DNA of 6,791 bases from Nitrospirota bacterium (GTDB taxonomy: Bacteria; Nitrospirota; CAKKRA01; 9FT-COMBO-42-15). How positions within the stretch are numbered: position 1 is the first letter of the stretch; each line of letters starts with the position of its first letter. This document shows, piece after piece, positions 1-5,187 of the stretch. The notes below the pieces were generated by a model that was not told the DNA's origin, did not search any database, and worked only from the letters and a program-made list of their open reading frames with translations. Location of the stretch: assembly GCA_016195585.1 (NCBI GenBank), contig JACPZJ010000065.1:1-6791 (forward strand). Direction: 5' to 3'. The position numbers were made by a program, and so were the translations under genes.

Positions 1-724
1 ATTCCTTATTATCGCAAATAGCCTCTGCCCTGTCCAGTATCTCTTCCTTGCCAAAGAACTCAGAGATTTTTAAAAACCTCTCCCTCTTTGCCTTATTAAA
101 ACCTGTTAAAAGACCCTCAACCTTTAACATCTCCTTTTTGGAAAAGGCATCCCTTACCTTTCCCTCTGTCTGAGAATCAAGGCCAAATCCGTTCAGCATC
201 CCCTTAAAGAATCCAATATGACCCATGGCAATCTCAAAATCCCTGAGCCCTATCTTTTTCAGGGATTCTACAGCAATGGCAATCATCTCTGCATCTGCCT
301 CAGGAAGGTCAATGCCCAGCAGTTCGCCGCCGATCTGAAATATCTCACGCTGTCTGCCAGCATGCTCTTCTTCGTAGCGGAAGACATTGGCGCTATAGCA
401 TAATCTCATTGGCCCCGGCTTTTCAGCTAATGATGTTGCTGCAATCCGTGCTATCTGCGATGTAATATCAGGCCTTAGGACAAGTATCCTGCCTGTCCCC
501 CTGTCTATAAATTTATAGGATTTATCAATAAGCTCCTCATCAAGGCCTTCGGACAGGACATCAAGGTACTCAAAGCCCGGGGTTACAATCTCTTGAAAAC
601 CCCATTTCAGGAATACAGAAAGGAGAGATTCTTCAATTCCTCTTTTCTTTGCAGCCCTTTCAGGGAAAAAAGTCCCCACGCCCTTTGGTGTAAGGGATTT
701 AATTGTTCCGTTTAATGTTAGCAT
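1..724 (-). CDS. hisZ: ATP phosphoribosyltransferase regulatory subunit HisZ, N-terminal 241 residues (3' end outside window)
   Basis: HisZ is a catalytically inactive histidyl-tRNA-synthetase paralogue. It pairs with the short form of HisG to catalyse and feedback-regulate the first step of histidine synthesis (ATP + PRPP). Translating the minus strand from the ATG at 724–722 gives an unbroken frame to the window edge, about 241 residues of a family usually near 380–430. Visible landmarks are an N-terminal TPKGV...FFPERAAKK stretch, a class II synthetase motif 2-like segment (residues about 110–130, with VFRYEEEHAGRQREIFQIGGE), and LRPDIT just before it. A true HisS would carry different motif 2 and histidine-binding signatures, and the TPKGV start with ERAAKK favours HisZ. 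The start lies 8 nt after the serA stop, with no strong Shine-Dalgarno sequence, so translation is probably coupled to serA. Presence of hisZ implies a short-form hisG elsewhere (inference). Confidence 0.88.
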   Translation of the reverse strand, partial: MLTLNGTIKSLTPKGVGTFFPERAAKKRGIEESLLSVFLKWGFQEIVTPGFEYLDVLSEGLDEELIDKSYKFIDRGTGRILVLRPDITSQIARIAATSLAEKPGPMRLCYSANVFRYEEEHAGRQREIFQIGGELLGIDLPEADAEMIAIAVESLKKIGLRDFEIAMGHIGFFKGMLNGFGLDSQTEGKVRDAFSKKEMLKVEGLLTGFNKAKRERFLKISEFFGKEEILDRAEAICDNKE

Positions 725-732
725 TTTATTTT

Positions 733-2240
733 CTACAGCTTTATCTGTTTTGCTGATAAAACATTGGGAAGTTTTTTAATTTGTTCTAATAGAGATGGCG
801 GCACAGGGGAATCAATTCCAACCACTGTTATGGCCTTCCCGCCTGCCTTTACCCTTCCGAAGTGCATCTTCGCAATATTTATATTATTCTGGCCGAGTAT
901 GTTTCCAATATTTCCAATTAGACCCGGCTTGTCATTATTGTCAAGAATGAGCATATACCCCTCTGGGATTGCCTCAATGGGAAATTCGTCTATCTGGACA
1001 ATCCTCGGGTCTTTTTTATTATATAAAGCGCCTGAGACGACACCCGTCTTATTGCCCGCTTTTACCTTTAATGTTATAAGGCTTGTGAAGTCCTCAACAT
1101 CTGAGACCTTTGATTCCTTAACATTTATCCCGCGCTCCCTCGCAATTATCGGCGCATTTACATAATTTACAATCTGGGTCAGGATGGGCGTCAATAACCC
1201 CTTTAATATGGCTATTGTGATAGGCGCAACATTAAATTCAGCCACATCTCCCCTGTATTCAACTGTCACCTCTGTTAATGCGCCCTCATATAACTGCCCC
1301 TCAAAACTCCCAAGCCTCTCAGCAAGTGTAATAAAGGGCTGGAGCCCACAATCGGCTCCGCAATCGCTGTTGCCACATTCTCCTGCGCCTCTGTTGTCTG
1401 TGCGCCGAGATGCGGCGTTCCGATAAAATTCTCAAGTGTAATTAATGGATTGTTCACAGGCGGCTCATTCTCAAAGACATCAAAGGCAGCAGCCGCCGCC
1501 TTGCCGCTCTTTAGCGCCTCATATAAATCCTGCTCATTAACAATCCCGCCGCGGGCGCAGTTTATTATCCTTACACCGTTTTTCATCTTGGCGATGGTAT
1601 CCTTATTAATGAGGCCCTTGGTCTCCTTTGTCATTGGTGTATGGATAGTAATGAAATCTGATCTCTTATAAAGCTCATCAAGGCTTACGAGTTCAATCCC
1701 CATCTCCTTTACCCGTTCAGGGGAGATAAATGGATCATAGGCAATGACATTCATCTTAAGGCCAATAGCACGGTTTGCAACTACGGCTCCGATATTGCCA
1801 ATGCCAATGATACCGAGTGTCTTTCCGCTAAGCTCAACACCCATGAATTTCTTTTTTTCCCACTGTCCCTGTCGTAGCAGGGCTGCTGCCTGCGGTATAT
1901 ATCTTGCTGCGGCAAAGAGCATACCTATTGTGTGTTCTGCTGTTGTTATGGTATTGCCGCCTGGCGTATTCATTACAATAACACCCCTCTTTGTTGCAGC
2001 AGGTATGTCAACATTATCAAGGCCTGAACCCGGCCTGCCGATTATCTTTAATTTTTTAGCTGCCTCAAGCACCTCCTCAGTAACACTCGTTGCGCTCCTT
2101 ATAATCAGGGCATCATAATTGCCTATGACAGACAACAGCTCCTCAGGTGTTGTCTTAGCCCTCGCATCCACCTCAAGGCCAGCCTTTTCTAAGATTTCTA
2201 TTCCTTGCTTTGATAAATTGTCGCTTATCAGCACCTTCAT
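733..2240 (-). pseudogene. serA: D-3-phosphoglycerate dehydrogenase SerA, broken by an internal deletion with frameshift
   Basis: SerA oxidises 3-phosphoglycerate to 3-phosphohydroxypyruvate with NAD, the committed step of serine synthesis. The first part (ATG at 2240) reads normally for 298 codons. It has the NAD-binding GIGNIG at residues 146–151, acidic D169, and the catalytic triad R230 (in NCARGG), E259 (in FENEPP) and H277 (in TPHLGA). After AEPIV (codon 298 ends at 1347) the frame runs into noise and stops at 1275. The family sequence resumes in another frame at 1344 with LQPFITLAERLGSFEGQL. It continues through the allosteric substrate-binding domain (VEYRGDVAEF) and a C-terminal ACT domain (YMLILDNNDKPGLIG...) to the stop at 733–735. 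Relatives have about 25 residues between the two halves, so some 70–73 nt appear lost. The rejoined parts give about 501 residues against the usual 525–530. The start overlaps the aminotransferase stop (ATGA) and has AGAGGT upstream. Identity is certain; whether the lesion is biological is not. Confidence 0.9.
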
Positions 2241-3312
2241 CTGATCAATACCTCTTCTGCTGCGCCAACACCCTTGCCAAGTTCAAGCTTATATCCCATG
2301 CCTTTTAACACCATCTCTACCCCTGAAATAGCAGTGATAACATCAAATGTATCTGCATAACCGAGATGGGCGATCCTGAATATCTTGCCTTTAAGATGAT
2401 CCTGTCCGCCTGCAGCAGTGATGCCATACTTTTCCCTGAGCTCTTTATAAATCTTCTGGCCGTCAAAGCCATCTGGCGCTGATACTGCTGTTAATGCATC
2501 GCTCGGCAACTCCTTTGGAAATAATGAAAGGCCTATCGCCTGCACGCCCTTTCTTGTTGCCTCTGCAAGCCTGCTGTGCCTTTTAAATATATTCTCAAGC
2601 CCCTCCTTCTTCATCATCCTCAATGCCTCGCAGAGCCCGATGATGAGAGTGACGGAAGAAGTAAAATTCGTCTGGTTCTTTAAAAGATTGTCCCTCTCCT
2701 TTTTAAAATTAAAATAAAACTTCGGGGCCTTTGCCTTATCCGCAAACTTCCATGCCTTATCACTTACGCTTACAAATGCAAGGCCCGGCGGAAGCATTAG
2801 CGCCTTCTGCGAGCCTGTAATCACTACATCAAGCCCCCAATCATCTGTCTTTATATCAAAGACGCCGAGGGCTGTTATGGCATCCACAACCAAGATAGTA
2901 TCTGCATATTTCCTTACAATATCTGAAACGGCCTTTGTATTGTGGGCAACGGCTGTTGATGTCTCGCTTGCCTGCATTAAAACAGCCTTTATTGATGGGT
3001 CTTTTTTTAATGCCTTTTCTACATCTTCTGGTTTTACTGCAAAGCCCCACTCTACCTTTATCTAATAACAAGCGCCTTATCACCGGGTGAAAGGAAATTC
3101 GTAACTGAGCCCTCCATCCCGCCTGTACCGCTGGATGATAAAATCAATACATCATTCTTTGTCTGAAACAGCCATTTCAGATTGCCCCTTACCTCTTCAA
3201 AAATGGGGAGAAATTCAGGCGCCCTGTGATGGATAATGGGCATTGCCATTGCAATCAATACCTCTGGCGGGACAGGTGTAGGCCCCGGTGCAAGCAAATA
3301 TCTTTTAAGCAT
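2237..3312 (-). pseudogene. Class V PLP-dependent aminotransferase (alanine/serine–glyoxylate or serine–pyruvate type), broken by an internal deletion with frameshift
   Basis: This is a fold-type I, class V aminotransferase of the AGXT/PucG group, moving an amino group between small amino acids and 2-oxo acids on pyridoxal phosphate. The first 83 codons (ATG at 3312) contain LAPGPTPVPPEV, the HHRAPEF substrate loop and the SSSGTGGMEG phosphate-binding turn. After LVI (codon 83 ends at 3064) an in-frame stop follows at 3058. The family sequence resumes two bases later in another frame with IKVEWGFAVKPEDVEKAL (from 3061). It runs through MQASETSTA, the PLP-nitrogen Asp in VVDAITALG, the Schiff-base Lys in TGSQKALMLPPG and on to the stop at 2237. 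The usual NGGKFGERW segment and its surroundings, about 22 residues, are missing, so about 64 nt appear lost. Rejoined length is about 357 against the usual 380. It leads the operon with GAGGAG 8 nt upstream of the ATG and overlaps serA by 4 bp. Beside serA it could act on phosphohydroxypyruvate or serine (inference). Without the missing segment it should be inactive. Confidence 0.88.
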
Positions 3313-3320
3313 TACAAACT

Positions 3321-3326
3321 CTCCTC
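3321..3326 (-). promoter_or_regulatory. Shine-Dalgarno sequence of the aminotransferase gene
   Basis: GAGGAG on the minus strand lies 8 nt before the ATG at 3312. It fixes this start and shows that translation initiation for the operon is strong although the reading frame is broken 83 codons later. Confidence 0.75.
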
Positions 3327-3336
3327 AAATAAAATA

Positions 3337-3354
3337 ACCCCATATTTATGGGGT
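3337..3354 (-). promoter_or_regulatory. Leader hairpin upstream of the aminotransferase–serA–hisZ operon (possible attenuator or terminator)
   Basis: ACCCCAT and ATGGGGT form perfect 7-bp arms around a 4-nt loop. On the minus strand the stem is followed by a T-rich run (TTATTTTATTT) and then the Shine-Dalgarno sequence. It sits between the likely promoter (3370–3398) and the first gene. It could therefore end transcripts arriving from the small upstream gene, or act as a leader attenuator. No short leader peptide or antiterminator alternative is obvious. On the plus strand no T-run follows it. Confidence 0.5.
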
Positions 3355-3369
3355 GTAAAATTTAGCGTT

Positions 3370-3398
3370 AAACTAACATAATAACCATTCATTGTCAA
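3370..3398 (-). promoter_or_regulatory. Probable sigma70-type promoter of the aminotransferase–serA–hisZ operon
   Basis: A perfect TTGACA (minus strand, 3398–3393) is followed after 17 nt by TAGTTT (3375–3370), a weak -10. It lies between the stop of the small upstream gene and the operon. The start of transcription would be near 3363, giving a leader of about 50 nt. The -10 matches the consensus in only three of six positions, so the call is moderate. Confidence 0.5.
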
Positions 3399-3414
3399 GG
3401 GGAATGGAAGCGGT

Positions 3415-3831
3415 TTATCTGGCCTCTGCCTCTATCTTGGATACATTTCTGATTACAACAAATATCCGCTGGTTGTTATCTGCCTCATCCATTGGGAATA
3501 AAAAGAAACCGAGCTCATCCTGCCTGAAGCTATATGTATAGCCGCTTATTACCTCGCCGTCAGGAAAGGTAACCTTTACCCGTTTGCCCACATCACCCGG
3601 CAGCCTCTTTGGCGCAGAGGCATGTTTCTCACCTTCCTTTTTGCCGTAAAAATCCCTCACAAAAAATATGGCCTTCATTACAGGGACAGAGACCTCTTTT
3701 ATCTTATCTGTATCATCATCCCTGTATATTATGTGAAAGTTCTCCCTTACAGGGACAAAATCATTGGTAACACCCCTCATTATAGTCCCGTCCAGAAATT
3801 TTATTACAACCTTATTGGATAACTGAACCAC
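3415..3831 (-). CDS. Conserved-looking hypothetical protein, 138 residues, with a duplicated beta motif
   Basis: I do not recognise a named function; it resembles small uncharacterised domain proteins I recall from Nitrospirota and deltaproteobacteria, possibly the DUF6982 type (uncertain). There is no signal peptide or membrane segment, so it is probably cytoplasmic. Two similar units are visible. Residues 7–35 (KVVIKFLDGTIMRGVTNDF...F) and 83–113 (KRVKVTFPDGEVISGYTYSF...GFFLFP) share the pattern V-x-F-x-DG-x4-G-x-T-x2-F. Between them lies VPVMKAIFFVRDF, and the end has FVVIRNVSKIE. I place the start at GTG 3831–3829, with AAAGG 9 nt upstream. The longer frame from a TTG at 3888 would begin inside the -35 box of the gene's own promoter and cannot be translated from that transcript. 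It is divergent from the Mut7-C gene and followed 17 nt after its stop by the promoter of the amino-acid operon. Confidence 0.75.
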   Translation of the reverse strand: MVQLSNKVVIKFLDGTIMRGVTNDFVPVRENFHIIYRDDDTDKIKEVSVPVMKAIFFVRDFYGKKEGEKHASAPKRLPGDVGKRVKVTFPDGEVISGYTYSFRQDELGFFLFPMDEADNNQRIFVVIRNVSKIEAEAR

Positions 3832-3843
3832 ACCCCACCGCCT

Positions 3844-3873
3844 TTGACTAACCCTGCTAAGATAATATATAAT
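3844..3873 (+). promoter_or_regulatory. Sigma70-type promoter of the Mut7-C gene
   Basis: TTGACT (3844–3849), an 18-nt spacer, and a perfect TATAAT (3868–3873) lie 25–55 nt upstream of the TTG start at 3898. Transcription would start near 3880. Its -10 lies inside the spacer of the opposing promoter, so the two probably exclude each other. Confidence 0.6.
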
Positions 3874-3888
3874 TATAAAGTTTGTCAA
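3859..3888 (-). promoter_or_regulatory. Sigma70-type promoter of the small hypothetical gene
   Basis: On the minus strand TTGACA (3888–3883) is separated by 18 nt from TATCTT (3864–3859). Transcription would start near 3852 and leave a leader of about 20 nt before the GTG at 3831. It overlaps the plus-strand promoter at 3844–3873. Confidence 0.6.
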
Positions 3889-3893
3889 GGAGG
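3887..3893 (+). promoter_or_regulatory. Shine-Dalgarno sequence deciding the TTG start of the Mut7-C gene
   Basis: AAGGAGG, a full match to the anti-SD, ends 4 nt before TTG 3898. It is the reason for rejecting the 18-codon longer reading that begins at 3844. Confidence 0.8.
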
Positions 3894-3897
3894 AACT

Positions 3898-4392
3898 TTG
3901 AACAGGTTTATTGCAGACACCATGCTCGGAAGGCTTTCCACATGGCTCCGCATCATCGGCTATGATACACTCTATTTTAAAGACATTGATGATGCATCGC
4001 TTTTGAGATTGGCAAGGGAAGAAGGGCGGGTCATACTCACAAGAGACACACTTTTATTAAAGAGGCGGGAGATAGAGGATTATGTATTTATTAAAGATAA
4101 TGAGCCGATAAATCAGCTCAAGCAGGTTATAGCTGCCTTATCACTAAAGACAGGAGACAATTTATTCAGCCGCTGTACCCGCTGTAATGAAATACTCATA
4201 TCAATAGAAAAGAAGTATATAGAAGATCTTGTGCCGGAATATGTATTTCAAACAAACAATACCTTTACACAATGCAGGATATGCAGGAGGGTATACTGGA
4301 AGGGCACACATTTTAAAAGGATGGAAGATAGGTTGAAAAGATTATTAGATAATCCCCCTTACTCCCCCTTTAGTAAAGGGGGGATGGGGTGA
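3898..4392 (+). CDS. Mut7-C RNase domain protein (PIN-like, with zinc-ribbon Cys pairs)
   Basis: The protein matches the Mut7-C (formerly DUF82) family, a PIN-related putative RNase domain fused to a small zinc ribbon; no physiological substrate is established that I know of. Acidic residues expected of the PIN-like active site are in RFIADTMLGRL (residues 3–13), the DIDDASLLRLA segment and VILTRD. The zinc-binding pairs are CTRC and CRIC near residues 104 and 138, followed by the family's RRVYWKGTH signature. I choose TTG at 3898–3900: AAGGAGG ends 4 nt upstream, and the translation then begins MNRFIADTMLGRL as in relatives. An upstream in-frame start at 3844 would fall on the promoter. The family part ends near RLKRLL. 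The last 14 residues (DNPPYSPFSKGGMG) and the stop come from a dispersed palindromic repeat. The protein is 164 residues, slightly longer than the usual 150–160. Confidence 0.85.
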   Translation: MNRFIADTMLGRLSTWLRIIGYDTLYFKDIDDASLLRLAREEGRVILTRDTLLLKRREIEDYVFIKDNEPINQLKQVIAALSLKTGDNLFSRCTRCNEILISIEKKYIEDLVPEYVFQTNNTFTQCRICRRVYWKGTHFKRMEDRLKRLLDNPPYSPFSKGGMG

Positions 4393-4395
4393 TTT
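4351..4395. repeat. Palindromic dispersed-repeat unit (NPPYSPFSKGG-encoding type) inserted at the gene end
   Basis: The core is CCCCCTTT–AGT–AAAGGGGG (4364–4382), a perfect 8-bp stem with a 3-nt loop. It is flanked by an outer imperfect arm pair, AATCCCCC at 4351 and GGGGTGATT ending near 4394. Read in the gene frame it gives NPPYSPFSKGG, a tail I recall seeing on many unrelated proteins of environmental bacteria, which marks it as a mobile or spreading repeat rather than gene-specific sequence. It could also act as a transcript-stabilising hairpin. Only one copy is in this window, so the dispersed nature is from recollection. Confidence 0.65.
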
Positions 4396-4396
4396 T

Positions 4397-4426
4397 AGAG
4401 ATTGCTTCGCTTCGCTCGCAATGACA
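4397..4426. repeat. Short repeat with GATTGCTTCG...CGCAATGACA signature
   Basis: ATTGC (4401–4405) and GCAAT (4418–4422) form a 5-bp stem around a loop made of tandem CTTCG-like units. The motif 'gattgcttcg...cgcaatgaca' is, from recollection, a common dispersed intergenic repeat in many environmental genomes. It begins directly after the palindromic unit and fills most of the gap before the next gene. Single copy here. Confidence 0.5.
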
Positions 4427-4443
4427 GTTAGGTGTATTTTCAA

Positions 4444-5061
4444 ATGAGAAATAATAATTACTTCAGGCTTATAATCTCAAAAGGCAATAATGGCTTTATG
4501 AACATGGCCATTGATGAGGCTATTGCCATCTCATGCAGGAAGAAGCTGTCGCCCCCTGCTTTAAGGTTATACACATGGAACCCGCCCTGTATCTCTATCG
4601 GATATTTTCAGGATATAAAAGAAGTCAATATTCAGGAATGTAAGAGGCAGAAAATAGATATCGTAAGACGGCTTACAGGCGGTAAGGCGGTGCTGCATAA
4701 TAAGGAGATAACCTACAGCATTATCTCGCCAGTAGACAATTCTATCTTCCCACGGGATGTAAAAGGAGCATATAAAAAGGTTGCAAATGGCCTGCTGCTC
4801 GGGCTTAAGAACATGGGTATCTCAGCAGAGATTGCAGAAGACAGGGCAAAGGAGCTTCACAGATTCTCATGTTTTTTGAATACCTCATTTTATGAGATAA
4901 CGGTTAAAGGCAAAAAACTAATTGGAAGCGCGCAGAAGCGGTGGAAAGATATTTTTTTACAGCACGGCTCCATAATCATTTCTTCGCCATATTTAGATGC
5001 GCACAGGCTCTTTACTGAAAAATACAATACCCGACGCTGGAATTATAACCGCCTGCCTTGA
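4444..5061 (+). CDS. Lipoate/octanoate–protein ligase or transferase family (LplA/LipM type), C-terminally short
   Basis: This is a BPL_LplA_LipB-fold enzyme that attaches lipoate or octanoate to the lipoyl domains of 2-oxoacid dehydrogenases or GcvH. Positions are counted from the ATG at 4444. Family landmarks are NMAIDEA (about 20–26), LRLYTWNPPCISIGYFQD, the nucleotide/acyl-binding VRRLTGGKAVLHNKEITYS (about 74–92), SCF with a Cys near 143, and GKKLIGSAQKR...LQHGSI with the substrate Lys near 158. The Cys in the SCF segment fits the LipM octanoyltransferase position, but a ligase cannot be excluded. I prefer ATG 4444, with AGGTG 9 nt upstream, over GTG 4432, which would overlap that site. 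The protein stops at about 205 residues soon after HRLFTEKYNT, where relatives continue for 40–60 residues (usually about 245–280). A C-terminal truncation or frameshift is likely. It probably shares the Mut7-C transcript, as no promoter of its own is seen. Confidence 0.8.
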   Translation: MRNNNYFRLIISKGNNGFMNMAIDEAIAISCRKKLSPPALRLYTWNPPCISIGYFQDIKEVNIQECKRQKIDIVRRLTGGKAVLHNKEITYSIISPVDNSIFPRDVKGAYKKVANGLLLGLKNMGISAEIAEDRAKELHRFSCFLNTSFYEITVKGKKLIGSAQKRWKDIFLQHGSIIISSPYLDAHRLFTEKYNTRRWNYNRLP

Positions 5062-5078
5062 CCTTAATAGGTTTTTTT
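5061..5078 (+). terminator. Weak possible terminator after the lipoate-family gene
   Basis: ACCT–TAAT–AGGT (5061–5072) is followed by a run of Ts. The stem is only 4 bp, so it is a poor intrinsic terminator. It is listed because it is the only candidate before the next promoter. Confidence 0.2.
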
Positions 5079-5111
5079 GGTATATTTAAATTGAAGGAGC
5101 GGCGTTTTTTC

Positions 5112-5140
5112 TTGACAATAAGAATAAGAAATAGTATCTT
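5112..5140 (+). promoter_or_regulatory. Sigma70-type promoter of the mltD-like gene
   Basis: A perfect TTGACA (5112–5117), a 17-nt spacer and TATCTT (5135–5140) lie 48 nt upstream of the TTG start. The -10 hexamer is the same as that of the minus-strand promoter at 3859–3888. Transcription would start near 5147. Confidence 0.65.
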
Positions 5141-5187
5141 TTCAACAGCTTGTAAAAATATTTTTTAAATATGATAGGGAGGTAAGG

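Noticed and set aside
218..403. 61-codon plus-strand frame opposite hisZ
   Set aside because: It lies wholly within the clear hisZ coding sequence on the minus strand and shows no family features.
1267..1347. Programmed ribosomal frameshift in serA (and likewise in the aminotransferase at 3058–3066)
   Set aside because: No slippery heptamer is visible, and a simple slip would not restore the roughly 22–25 conserved residues missing at each site.
764..2118. Several open frames on the plus strand opposite serA (764–1165, 1184–1426, 1450–1671, 1744–2118)
   Set aside because: They mirror the codon pattern of serA on the other strand, resemble no family, and lack ribosome binding sites.
2856..3083. 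75-codon minus-strand frame overlapping the aminotransferase break
   Set aside because: It is the third frame across the junction and matches no part of the aminotransferase family.
3832..3888. Longer N-terminus of the hypothetical gene starting at TTG 3888
   Set aside because: That TTG is the first half of its own -35 box (TTGACA), and the added residues are encoded by the promoter spacer. GTG 3831 with an upstream AAAGG fits better.
3844..3897. Eighteen extra residues on the Mut7-C protein from a TTG at 3844
   Set aside because: They overlap both promoters and lie before the AAGGAGG that clearly serves TTG 3898.
4364..4382. Palindrome at the end of the Mut7-C gene as an intrinsic terminator
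   Set aside because: The stem is followed by G-rich sequence, not a T-run, and the palindrome lies inside the coding sequence, so a repeat element explains it better.
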